Origin: Hypomyces perniciosus
Lineage: Eukaryota; Ascomycota; Sordariomycetes; Hypocreales; Hypocreaceae
Assembly: GCA_008477525.1 (NCBI GenBank)
Contig: SPDT01000013.1
Location: forward strand, 1,535,501-1,599,500
Length of the DNA: 64,000 nucleotides
Direction: 5' to 3'
In this document: positions 36,601 to 47,241 of the stretch, piece after piece
Layout: each line of letters begins with the position of its first letter
How positions within the stretch are numbered: position 1 is the first letter of the stretch
Program-made: the position numbers and the translations under genes
Notes under the pieces: generated by a model
The model's input: only the letters and a program-made list of their open reading frames with translations
What the model was told of the DNA's origin: nothing
Database searches by the model: none

Positions 36601-37527
36601 TATATTTATATATTTCTTAATACACTTAGTAATGCCTTTATTGCAGGAGAATTTATAGGCTTCCCTTTTAATTTCCGGCTTAAGTCTATTATAAAAGCAT
36701 TTAATAAAGGCAGAGTTTCCTTACTTAACTTTAAAAGTATAGTTCTTAAAGTATATAGTATAGTTAAAGTATTTTCTTTTCTAGATTAAGTTTATAAGTT
36801 TATTTTCTATAGTGCATTCTTTATTAATATTATTAAAGACATTCTTTAGTTTTTCCTTAAAACGATTGTAATTAGCGAATATAGTTTATATTTACTTATT
36901 AGTATCGGCTTTATTATTAAAGAAATCCCTTTAAGTGGGTTTAAATTACTTTAAGGTATTCCTTTTAAGTTATCCAGCAGCTAAGAGAATTTTATTAGTC
37001 TTTATATTAAGGCTAGTTAGGAAGTAAGTGAAATAGTTGTGTAGTTAAGTGAAAAATAGTTAAAGTGCTATAGTATTTCTATTAAAGTGTTTAAGGGATT
37101 ATATCTTAAGCGATTCTTTTAAGTCCCTTAAAGGTTAGTTTCCTTTAAGGTTTAGTATAGGGTTTAGGTTAGGTGTAGGCGGCGCTTAATTCTATAAGTT
37201 CATAATAGTCGCTTACTATTAGTGAATTATTTAGTTAAGCCTAGCGTTTTCAGCAACTAAATACTAATAGCGTTACTCCTGTTCTATACAGTTAGCTTCT
37301 ATATATTAGAAGGCTTCTTTTATGCGGATACAGAGTTATTCCGTTTTATCAACTTTATCCTTATTTTCGCTTCTACTTATATTATTATCTCTATTATTGT
37401 CTTGCCTTTAGCGAGGAGGTAAAATAAAGGGTAAAGTATTAGGGTTATTAGAAGAGGATACTGTAGCGGATATATTTGCGATATTGTTTAGGATTCTCAG
37501 TAGCCTTTTAAATAAGAGTTATTAACG
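30605..37527 (-). mobile_element. Gypsy element D, internal region, RIP-mutated
   Basis: About 6.9 kb between the two D LTRs, coding on the minus strand. The open piece at 31,387-31,680 (97 codons) matches the integrase-to-chromodomain linker of gypsy Pol (KKLKPYPVKKDISKVTYKL, then DSIQIYLIFYISLL). The RT catalytic box at 33,608-33,619 reads Tyr-Leu-Asn-Asn within VIYLNNILIF. A Cys-rich zinc-knuckle-like area may lie near 36,350-36,420. Everything else is broken by stops. D interrupts the integrase of copia C. Confidence 0.87.
37517..37527 (-). other. Primer-binding site of D (probable self-priming type)
   Basis: CGTTAATAACT on the minus strand abuts the LTR. It pairs over 10 of 11 bases with the LTR segment at 37,663-37,673; the one mismatch is a C/T difference as RIP would produce. 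A TATA run at 37,711-37,724 lies about 38 bp upstream on the minus strand. Confidence 0.6.
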
Positions 37528-37934
37528 TGTAACGATTCAGGTTAATTTTTAAAGGATAAATTAAGGTTTATGGGTTTATATTAACAGAAAGGTTAAAGAT
37601 AAATATTAAATAGGGTAATATAGTTACGATTTTGTAGAATAGGCGATTCTAGTGAATATAATTGTTAATAACTATTTAAGTAACTATATTAAATAAGTGA
37701 TAAGCTAGTTATATATATATAAAGGAAATCTATATATAATTACTGATATTCCGGTAAGCGTTACTGCGATTACTGTAATAGTACAGTAATCGAGTAAGTA
37801 ATTACACTTTTTAGTGTAGTGAGCGTTTAAGTGATTACTTTTAGCGCAGTGATTACTTTTTGGTAATTGGTCGGTATAACCGATATTCTCCCGTGCCCCC
37901 GTGACCTGGTCTTCGACATGGTCGGGTCGTAATA
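37528..37934 (-). repeat. 5' LTR of gypsy element D
   Basis: 407 bp, less mutated than its partner at 30,198. Followed by CACCT (37,935-37,939). Ends in TA rather than CA, a C-to-T change shared by both LTRs. Confidence 0.9.
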
Positions 37935-37939
37935 CACCT

Positions 37940-40676
37940 ATATCTTGATTTTCTATCGATAATTAAAAGACTAATAGGGGCCTTATTATAAGGCACTGGC
38001 TTTATAGAGAAAGTATTAGCTTCTAGACGGTCTAGAGAGGCTAGTGGATCAGGAATTGGCTTTAAATAAAGCCTCCTAATAGCTTTTCCCTTATTACATG
38101 CTAGGCAGTGGAATTCAGTCTCTTTAATAGAATTAAAGTTAAGAATTCCAACAATTATCTTAGCAATTTTCTTTAATAGACTTAAGCTAATATAACCTAG
38201 TCTTTTATGCCATAAGAGGGCTAGCTTCAGCAGCTTGTGGCTAGAATTACTATTGATAATAGTATCTCCCTCTAGTTCAGATAACTCAACAACTTCTAGA
38301 TCTTCAGTAATAAAGGATTCCCTAGGCACACGGGGCCTTTCCTCTATAAGGGTATCCTCTGTAGGCTTATTCCCCCTTATTTCCTTAGGCAATAAGGGTA
38401 TACAAGGCCCCTTTTCCTCCACTTAGCCTAGGGTTTCAGGGAGTTCAAAGGGATCCTTTTCCTTAGGATGATTCCTCTTTATAAGCCTAGGGCTAGATTT
38501 AATTAGTTATTTATTCGTTAAAGCTACTGCTTCCGGAATAGCAATATATTCCTAAGCCTTTTCCTTACTAATAGTAGGAATTTAAACCTGTATAGAGCTA
38601 TAAGCTCTATAGCTATTTATATAGCTATATAGTATAGTGTATCCTTTAATTGTAAGGAAAAAACCATGTTTTAAAGGATTTAACAGCCCTATTAACTGCA
38701 TAGTTTTCGTAAAAAGAATATTATACTATATATATCCTCCAGCTTAGTAATGCCTTAAGCCACTTATAAGGTTTATATCTAGCTATAGGCAATAGAGGGT
38801 ATTTAGCAATTTTATCTCTTTATAGTTATTATCCTTATTAAAGATATTAAAAGTGGCTGTACCTATTCCTTTAAGGGTAACAAGGCCCCCGCCAGTATAG
38901 ACAATACCTAGGTCCCCTTTATTAGGTCTATAGTCTATAAACCATTTCCTAGAGTTAACTATATAAACTGTAGATCCAGTATTATATAATAGACTATCCT
39001 GAATAGGAAGTCTAAGGGATTTAGGTTTTTTAGAAGATTTAAAAGGCTTAAAAGGCTTTTTGCCTTTTTTAGCGTTTAGGGCATATAGAAGATCTCGATT
39101 ACTATCTGAACTACTAATAGATTCAGTAGAAGACTCTTCTAATAGCTCTTCTGCGCTATACTCCCCAGTAGCTAGATAATATATACTAGCAAAAGCAGTA
39201 TCCTCTGTAGTTTGCTTCTAGTTCTTCTGATTCTTCTGATTTCCTTGATTCTTCTGATTTCCTTGATTCTTCTGATTTCCTTTTCTTTTATTAGAGTTAG
39301 AAGCTAGCTTTTAATTGGGGGACTTAAAAGGGCCCGAGGCCTTATTAACCTTATATGCAGTAGAAGATAGATTCCTAGTCTCTTTTAATATATCTGCTAT
39401 AAGAAACTGAATATTAAAACCTTTAATTAATTGCCTAATAGCTCTACTAGATCTAATAGTTCCTCTAATTCTTTTAGCCTATTAAGGATAAGTTTTTTCC
39501 AGGGAATTCAAATATTGATTTACTTAGTCTAGTATATTAATATTAACCTTTAAAATAGCTAGCTTAGCTAATAAGCTGTTAAAAGTAGCATTAAATTCAG
39601 CCAAAGATCCTTTATAATTACTATAATTTAATAAGTGAAATTCCCTATAAAGGGAATCTCTCTGTAGAGTATTGGAGTAACTATATTGTCTCTTTAATGC
39701 TAAAAATGCTTCTTTTAGGCTTTGAATCCAAGCAATAGATACAGCAGGAATAGCTGTTAAACTATCCCTGATTAGTATAAGTAATAGGGCCTGTTCTGAA
39801 TCAGATAAAGAATCAGCAACTATAGGATTTTCTATAAAAGCATGGTAATCTATAGCCCTTAGCATAATACTTAGGGACTGTTTCCATTAATTAAAGTTAT
39901 CAGGGCCCACTAGCTTATAGCTTTCTAGAAAGCTATAGACCTTTTTTAATGCCTTTTTAATAAAACTACTATTTAAAGTAGAAATAGTAGTCTGGGGTTA
40001 AGGAATAGATGTAAATGGAACCTGGACTGGTATAGGAATAGGAGTAGGGGCTTGTATTGGCACTGAAATAGGGGCTATAGGGTCAACTTGTATTGGACTA
40101 GTAGTCCGTTGTTGAAGCCCTGATATAGCAGCAGCTAGGCTAGCTAGAGTATTAGATAACTGAGTCATAGTGTTATTCTGACCCTCTAACTATGCCTTTA
40201 CTGTCTCAGTCAAAGCCCTCTGTGCCTGAAGCTCTTGTTCTATATTCTGCACCTAAATAAATAGATCCCTTTACTGCTAGGGAGAGCTATTATCCTTAAT
40301 TAAGGAAATAAGGCTGCTAGGAGCCCTAATAGGTCGACTCATACTGCTAATGTCAGACCTATATCCTATAGAAATAGGGAATATACTATATAGTATATAG
40401 AAAATGTAATACAAGTAGTATTACTATAACTGTAACAGTATTTACAGTAAAAGCCTAGGAATAGCTTCAAATAGCCAAAAAATCCTAAAAGTACTGATAT
40501 AAGCACTAAGATAAGCACTATAAAAACCCGCTATGAGTGCTGTAGTAGCGCTAGGGGAAGTGCTATAAATGCTAGGATAAGCACTATAAAAACCCGCTAT
40601 AAGTGCTGTAGTAGCGCTAGGGGAAGTGCTGTAACCACTAGAAAAAATCCACTAATAGAGACCCGAGGAAAACTCT
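37940..40676 (-). mobile_element. Copia element C, gag and GAG-pre-integrase/integrase N-terminal part
   Basis: Minus-strand coding remnant. 39,524-39,865 stays open for 113 codons and looks like copia Gag (LKRQYSYSNTLQRDSLYREF). A zinc-knuckle region would follow around 39,300-39,000. 37,940-38,422 stays open and holds the GAG-pre-integrase domain (LLWHKRLGYISLSLLKKIAK, then FHCLACNKGKAIRR) and the start of the integrase core (PISLLIIDRKSRY). There D was inserted; the frame resumes at 30,192. Two short tandem segments with GAAGTGCT lie near 40,500-40,640 in the leader. Confidence 0.87.
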
Positions 40677-40691
40677 CCCAGGCTCATAACC
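40677..40691 (-). other. Primer-binding site of copia C (initiator tRNA-Met anticodon region)
   Basis: The plus strand reads CCCAGGCTCATAACC directly before the LTR. This resembles the anticodon stem-loop of eukaryotic initiator tRNA-Met, with the CAT anticodon. On the minus strand GGTTATGAGCCTGGG would therefore pair with that tRNA. Drosophila copia is known to use a 5' half fragment of initiator tRNA-Met in this way. The match to this organism's own tRNA is inferred. Confidence 0.7.
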
Positions 40692-41272
40692 TGTTAAAAT
40701 AATAAGGTTATACTGAACCTTATTTATATATAGCTTCTAGGAAGCTACACACAACACAGCAATAAGGAAACGACTGAGAGTCTAATTAGGTTAACAATAG
40801 ATAAACAATTGAATTGTAACTGAACTAATAGCTAGAAAGCTATAGAATATCTAGTATATATGCGGCTGGTGTAGAAGTGATTGTATAAACAATAGCTTTG
40901 TCTTCTACGACAGTCCTCCGACCTAATAATAGGTGTGCAGTGGCAGAATTGGGTTTGTGGCCGCATTCTTATTTTCCGCAAAATTCATTTGTATGTAAAA
41001 TCGGTCAAATCGACTCACGGCCATACAAACGGGAAACCATTTTAGTCAGATTTTTCACAATAGCCATTATGCCCATTGTATTAAGTCTAAGGTAGGCGGG
41101 GTAGCCGATCTTAGCTCAATTGTTATCGTTGAGGATAACAGAAATTTCCTGACTTACACCAAAGTTCCTCCGGAACTCGGTCCTAGCGTCGGGCCTAATT
41201 CCGGGTCTAGCCAGAATAGGAAGGTTACCCAATTACACAGAAATCCTTGCTTTTTAGCCCTCCTTTTTAACA
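40692..41272 (-). repeat. 5' LTR of copia element C
   Basis: 581 bp, TGTTAAAATAATAAGG...CTTTTTAACA, less mutated than the partner at 26,929. Followed by GTAAG. Confidence 0.92.
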
Positions 41273-41277
41273 GTAAG

Positions 41278-42819
41278 CTTACTATACTTTTTATATTATA
41301 TAATTCTAGTATATCTTTAAAGGTTATAAAAGCCAAGGCATTTATTGCATTAAATTACCTATACTTTTTAAGTCTAAAGCTTTACTAAGGCTAAGCAGTT
41401 AAAGAGTTTAAAGCCTATTTTAATTTCCTTTTTAAAGGAGATAAAGTAATAATAGGTATTAGTGGTTTTACTAAAGGGGGCCTTTTAGCAGAAAACTAGG
41501 AGTTCTTTAAACCTGGCACTCCTTTAAGCTTTGATTAGGATTAGCGCGTTAATAGGGAAGGTGCTTAAAATGTTAGTGTAGTATTTAAGGATATTTTATA
41601 TAAAAAAACTCCTTTATTTATATGCCTCTTTAATCTTTAGGCCGCTAGCCTTTATAGTTAGGCCTAGGGCGAGGATTGCTTTTTTAATTTTATTATTTTT
41701 AGCTTATAATATAAAGCTGGATTTTACTTTTTGAAAGTAAATAATATCCTTTTTATTAAACTTTCTAATTTTAATAACTTCTTATTTAACTTTAATAATA
41801 GAGATTTTCTTTTAACTATAATTTAGCAGGACTTAAAGGAAGATTTTATTATTAAGTTTTTTAATTATTATATTTTATTTTTAGGTTTTAAGTTTTATAA
41901 TAAAGGCTAGCCCTTTATTATTTTGCAAAATAAAATTACTTTCTTTTCCTATTAAAGGGTTTTTATTTATGCCTTTAACTATAATTATAGCTTATATAAT
42001 TTACTTTAAGCTATTAGTCGCTAATAAAGCATTTATGTTAATTTAAGTTAAAGGGTAAAGTTTAGTTTATTATTGCTTATTATTTTAGTAAATCTTTTTA
42101 CTGACTAGCTATATAGTTATTAATTAAGCTAAAGGGGGGTTCCTACTTAACTTTTTAAAGTCTATAAAGGCCTTTAGAGAAAGGAGGCCTTTAAAAGCAT
42201 TAATAAGCGCTTTACTTACTTATAGGGCGGCCAAGAGGTGGTGCTTTCTTTAATATTTAGCTAGGCAGTTATTAATAGCTTAGGCTACTAAGAATAAAAC
42301 TTTTTATTTAACTCTTTAAATTGCATTAATTTCTTTAATTTAAGCAAAGATTTTATAAACTGCAATAGACTGCTTGCTATTATTAAAGGCGGGTGCTTTT
42401 ATTAGCCTGCTTTAAAGGGAGGAAGAGAGGCCTTCCTAGGTCCCTTTTAAAAAAAGAGAGACGCTAGGTCTTATATTGGAACTAAAATTGAGTTTAGGGA
42501 TATTAATTTCGATGCGTTTGTCGTTAATGCGGCGTTTCTTAGGCATAAGCGGGAGGATTATAGTCCCTCTTTATCCCAGGAGCGAAGGAGTTCCCTCTTT
42601 CTTAAGTCACTGGATCGCTGCCTGCCTGGCGGCAGCGAGGTTTAGTTATCCCTGGTTCACTTAAAGTCTGATAGCATTCGCTATCTTTCTTTAAGTGCCT
42701 AGGAGGGGCGAGGGAGCGTTATTAAGCTTGTTTTTCTTGACAGCTAGTTAAGAGGTTGTGAATTTTAGTGAGTAGGCACCCAAAAGGTGGGGTACCTGTA
42801 GGTGTAGGAGGGAAGCTTG
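41278..42819 (-). mobile_element. LINE2, 5' end with ORF1 region
   Basis: Reverse complement of LINE1 5,408-6,765 plus about 17,616-17,800. The 5' end is at about 42,819, where GAGGGAAGCTTG on the plus strand matches the CAAGCTTCCCTC start of LINE1. The block of mutated repeats stops sharply here. The first about 150 bp (42,670-42,819) are GC-richer than the rest. The ORF at 42,476-42,664 is antisense to ORF1 and is not a gene. Confidence 0.87.
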
Positions 42820-44158
42820 AATATTACCACTGTGAACGTATCAATAAAAAGAAAACAGTATAAGGGAATATAATGGAATGAGGGATTGGATTGGAATTGT
42901 TGCTGATGACAGCTAGATGGGGAAAACTGTCACCTAAATACACAAAGTGGGCGATAGAAAGGCTTGGTAAGGAATTGTCAGATATCGTATTATTGGATCA
43001 GAGGTAACCAGGAGTCTAAGTCACATGTATAGGGAATACTGATTTACATGGCACGATGAACCGGCTGGCTGGAAACTATGGGGAGTAACGAGTCGTACTT
43101 CTTCTTACACATCAATACTGGACATCAATAGACATGGAATATAGGCGCCCCTATTGTGCCTTATGACTGCTGATTACACGAACGTGTAAGTGGACAGGAA
43201 TTAAAAAAAAAAAAAAAAACTTTGCGTTTAAGCCTATCCCTAGATATTACATTGAGCCAAGCATGGAACACCTTTTTTGTAGAATTGGCAGCTATTAAAA
43301 TGGTGAGGCAAATGAATAGAAGCATTCATAATGGGATCTATCTACTTCCCCTCGGAGGAGACAACTCAGGAGTTCTGCACGATATTAATCCATAAAGGAT
43401 TACCTACAGTTATTCAGTGGTGAGTTCAATAACCAAATACAGAACTACGAACCTCCAAATGAACAAGAGTTAAAAATAGAGCACGCCAGTCCCTCTTTCC
43501 TTTATCGACTGGGCAATGGTGTTCCCTTACTGGTGCGGGTCTCCTTGCCTAGAGCACACAAAGTTGATACTACTACTAGATCCAGAATCGCGGAAGTGGT
43601 AGTGGGTGGTTTCTTATCTCGAGTACATATACCAAGGGTTCGCCCTATTCTGACCTCGGACTGCCAGTCAGGATTACCACTTGGATGTAATGGGCTGGGG
43701 TTTGTGGCCAATCGGTGATAAAGTGTGGAGTTGCATTTGCACATCGTGGTGAAATAACCGTATCAGACGAAGTACTAGTACTTAGCTTTGTTATCGCTTC
43801 TAGCTTGTGTATTAGGGGTGGGCCAAGAGGGGGCACAGGAGAAACAGGTCAGGACATTATCTGTCAGAATCCTTCGGATTTACAACCCCCGCAAACATAT
43901 AAACCCGCTACAACTTCGTAGAGCCTCAAAACTCATGTAGTTGTTCCCTGGCACTCAGGTAGGTGGTTTGTCGGATGTATTCGTTACTTCAGTGGCTTAA
44001 TACAGCAATTTTCCTTTTGAGTAGTCATCTAATTGACGCACAACAATGGGTTTAACATTCGAAAAGCAAGAACTGTTACCGTTAAGGGTAACTACATAAA
44101 GAGGCAACTTTTGTAACAGACACAACAAATCATTACCATTGACCAACGTCGCACCAAA
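42820..44158. other. Non-repetitive flank between the repeat block and the dioxygenase gene
   Basis: Base composition returns to normal. There is a run of A at about 43,203-43,220. Overlapping short ORFs on both strands at 43,500-43,920 show no recognisable domain, no convincing splice signals and no consistent reading direction. I see no supportable gene. It should hold the 3' UTR of the gene at 44,159. Confidence 0.5.
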
Positions 44159-44800
44159 TCAATTCAGAAATTCGCTAACATATTCCTTGCGAAACGCATT
44201 ACCATCCAAGTCCGAGGTGCGGTTCAGAGGAGTCCACTTTGGTTCATCCTTAAAAAGCCTCATTGCGTGAATGTACTAGGAAAGAGTTTAGTAGGTGTTT
44301 CGCTCAAGTCACATACTCCGGGCTTGTAAGCACATACATTAGCTTCGTCGGTGGTGAATCGGTGGTAGATGCCAGCAGGCAGAATGATGAGATCGTCCTT
44401 CTCGAGCTGGATGCGTATCCACTCGTCAGTCGTGCTTCGGACATCGAAGTATCCCTGGCCGCCTTTGATGTAGCGAATCTCCTCGTCTTCGTGCAAATGC
44501 TCGTTGAAGAACATCTTGACCTTCTCCTCATAGACCTCGCCCATCTTCTCTGGGGAAACGACAATCTCATCCCGGTTCTTATATCCCCGCTCGGTGGCCA
44601 GTGTATCCACCTGACTGGTCTCGCTAAAGCAATGGTAGAGCACACCGAGCTTGGCCAACGCGCTGGCATCTACCGGACGCCCAGAGTCGTGAGGGAGGCG
44701 TTGGTCGCCCTGTCATTGCAATGAGTCAAAAGGCCGTGGCTCTGCGGGGTGACGATGGTCAATGGCTTACCGGTAGGTTGTCGTACAGGTAGGCCTTCAT
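44159..44800 (-). CDS. ADI1: Acireductone dioxygenase (methionine salvage), three exons
   Basis: Oxidises acireductone with O2 in the methionine salvage pathway; with Fe(II) it yields the 2-keto acid precursor of methionine and formate. It is a small cytosolic/nuclear cupin. Exons on the minus strand are 44,771-44,800, 44,338-44,709 and 44,159-44,275. The introns are 61 and 62 bp, with donors GTAAGC and GTATGT and acceptors CAG and TAG, all phase 0. The 172-residue protein starts [20 protein letters not shown], as the family does. The metal ligands H81, H83, E87 and H126 keep the family spacing 2, 4, 39. [19 protein letters not shown] forms the C-terminal strand and tail. Length is normal (about 170-180). 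A single-exon reading of the middle exon would miss both ends, because it runs through intron 2 into a false tail. No neighbouring pathway gene is present. Confidence 0.96.
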
Positions 44801-46068
44801 TTTGATTGTGTTTTTTTTTTGTTCCGTTTAGTAGCAGAGCTCGAGGTTGCAAGAATGACTCCTGGGCAATACGAAGCAGGTCAGGAACTAATACTTATAG
44901 CCTCTGTGTGACCCGTGTGGAGGAATCTGAAGGATTGATCCTTCAGAAGGGTCGTTTCTGGCGACGTCATTGACAGATTATCCGGGCACAGTGGAAACCC
45001 ACGTCGGCCCCGCCCTCAATACTACCAAAAATGGCTTAACACCGTCAGCGACCAAAAGTCCCAGGCCGTTGGTTGCATTTCACAAGAAAGTCCGATACCT
45101 ATTGCTCTTGAATAAGAAGAGGTAGTAAAATAATACGAATTTATCATAATAATAAAATACCCGAATTCAATGATTCTAGCTTTCTCATACTAACTCTTTG
45201 CATCTTTCATCTCGGGGGAAAAGCGGAGACAAAGAAATAGGAACAGTTTGGTGGTGGCACCCAGGACTAACCGACGATAAAGTACTACATCAGTTTTCCT
45301 CTTCCTTTAATAACCATTTTGCTTACTTATACAGGTAAAAAGTTCCAAATCATATGTATCGTATTATAATTTAAGTATTAGGTAACATCAGAGTTGAATA
45401 TCCTTTTTTTTTTCTTTTTTTTTTAAAAAACCATGTATTGGAGTTTTAGGTAATTGTGTGACCATATGCGCTAGTGTGTGCACTGTAAGGTAGTCGGAAA
45501 CTCTTGGATGTTCATTGACATGGAACACCTACTCTGTATAACACAACGCGGTTATCGGGTCAAATGGCAAGCTATACAGTCTATGCCCTGAATGTTCCAC
45601 ACTTGACTACCTACACCCACTTATTGTAGCGGTACGTACTTCGTACCTCTTCAACAGTTGGCAACCAGCTGCCCCTCTATATCACGTGACACAAGTCTAT
45701 ATTTATTTACCTAGATAAAGAGATAGATAGCTATATACTATTCAGAATACTTTATAGAAAATGCTTTATATAATGCTATATAACTATTTGTTAAAGTTGG
45801 TATATTTAATGCTGAAAGATTTACTGTTGTTAAGGCTATACTCGTATCAGGTGGTTATATTCACTATTAAAGTGACTTTCTAGTACTTTATTTAATACTA
45901 TTCTTGCTATTACTTTTTATGTACTAGTAAAGTTGCCTTTATCCCTGTTAGAATCCCACTATCATTTCTTATTGGTTGATAATCCCTGCCATTTCCCCAT
46001 TGCAAGTACACGCTAGTTAATAATACAGGGGGTACTCCGTAGAGTGTATGTATATCTGTTTGATAAGC
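44801..46068. other. Intergenic region upstream of the dioxygenase gene
   Basis: Presumed promoter of the minus-strand gene. A short T run lies just upstream of its start (44,811-44,820), with further T-rich runs at about 45,404-45,424. A CACGTG palindrome lies near 45,683. 45,700-45,920 is AT-rich and may be an old repeat remnant. No gene seen. Confidence 0.5.
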
Positions 46069-46330
46069 TGTCAGAGACCCTCTTTGGGGCAGACGGATCG
46101 GGCGAGGGGCTACGACCCTAGGGAAGAGTAGAGGAGGTTGAAGAGCAGTCACTTAGAGGGAAGATAGGCGCTAACAAGCAGGTAATATGCCAGAAACTAG
46201 TAGTTAGGTGTAGCAGCAGTAGTTTACTGGTCTCTGAAGTTCTATATCTTCGGGGACCACAGTTGCTCTTATATGTGCATTCCGGCCCATGTGATATCAA
46301 GAGAGCTCCGGAGCTTCCGGTCTCCTGACA
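46069..46330 (-). repeat. Solo LTR of gypsy family A
   Basis: 262 bp from TGTCAGAGACC to GGTCTCCTGACA, flanked by TAAGC at 46,064-46,068 and 46,331-46,335. No internal element sequence is present, so it arose by recombination between two LTRs. It is almost free of RIP-type changes and gives the best view of the ancestral LTR. The short ORFs crossing its edges (46,118-46,339 and 46,273-46,491) are LTR shadows. Confidence 0.95.
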
Positions 46331-47241
46331 TAAGCACACCGCCTAAATCCTTCATCGACTCATGTACTATCTACTATCTACTAACTACCTATGGGCGCTT
46401 CAGAGAAATCGTCTCCCGCTATCTCGCTGAGATCCCGACTGGTTATGTGGATCCACCAGTGCCACCCACCATTCCCATCACAACAGCTTAAAATTTCACG
46501 CTCAACTAATACAGCCCAATCAACAAGGATTGAAAAGTAAGAAAAACAGCTAATTGGTGACTATTTACGGAATAGAGACAAGTACTACTACTACTTCGAG
46601 TATGTGGAAGGGCTACTCCTCAACCCCTGCAAACTGCCCCGCCGGTGATACCGAAGTCCTGCGACGCTGGTCTACTTGCCTACACCCCTTTGAGAAATTA
46701 AAAAAAAATATCCATTTTTAGTAAGCATATACGAACGGTTATGAGCCCGGTGTCGTAATCTTGCCATCAATTATTCTAGGCGAGAGATCGGAGTGCTTAA
46801 AATTGGGGGTAAATCTGGAAGGTGTCGGGTCCTGCTAGACTCAGTGATTGTATTTATTATCTGAGCGTTGGCTTACTCGTACACTCAACCATAAATCTAG
46901 AACGGCTTTTACCCCGAGTAGTAATAAGCCAACCTACCTTTGCTCTTACTTCAGGATCAACTGTATGCCTTGAAGTAATTCTTTGCCTTTACTCCGGGAA
47001 TAGGGTTGAGGACTATTATCTTGACAAAGAGACATGCTGGAGGACCTGGGCTTTCGTTTTCAAACGACAAGGGTCATATTCCACTTAAACAACTGCCCTA
47101 AGAAATCACAACCCGAATCCTTCGCCAACCCCATGAAAAACGTCAACCCTAAACAGTCTAGGGTACCTGGAACTTTATGCTCGCTTATTCGAATCCTGCA
47201 CTTACAATCGTATCTAGGCCGAAGTTCAGCAAATCACGAGT
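46331..47241. other. Intergenic region
   Basis: Between the solo LTR and the ORF at 47,242. Short ORFs at 46,822-47,088 and 47,034-47,318 show no domain. A coding-like stretch at about 46,380-46,491 (GRFREIVSRYLAEIPTGYV) is too short to judge. No gene supported. Confidence 0.45.

Noticed and set aside
26929..41272. A 65-codon ORF present in both copia C LTRs (27,135-27,332 and 40,898-41,095)
   Set aside because: The two LTRs were identical at insertion, so sharing is not conservation. No domain is seen and it overlaps LTR regulatory sequence.
42476..42664. 62-codon ORF at the edge of the repeat block
   Set aside because: Antisense to LINE2 ORF1 and disrupted in LINE1.
44304..44724. Other-frame ORFs across the dioxygenase gene (44,304-44,669 minus and 44,263-44,724 plus)
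   Set aside because: They overlap the confidently spliced cupin gene and have no domain.
46273..46491. 72-codon ORF next to the solo LTR
   Set aside because: Its start lies inside the LTR; the remaining 50 codons have no support.
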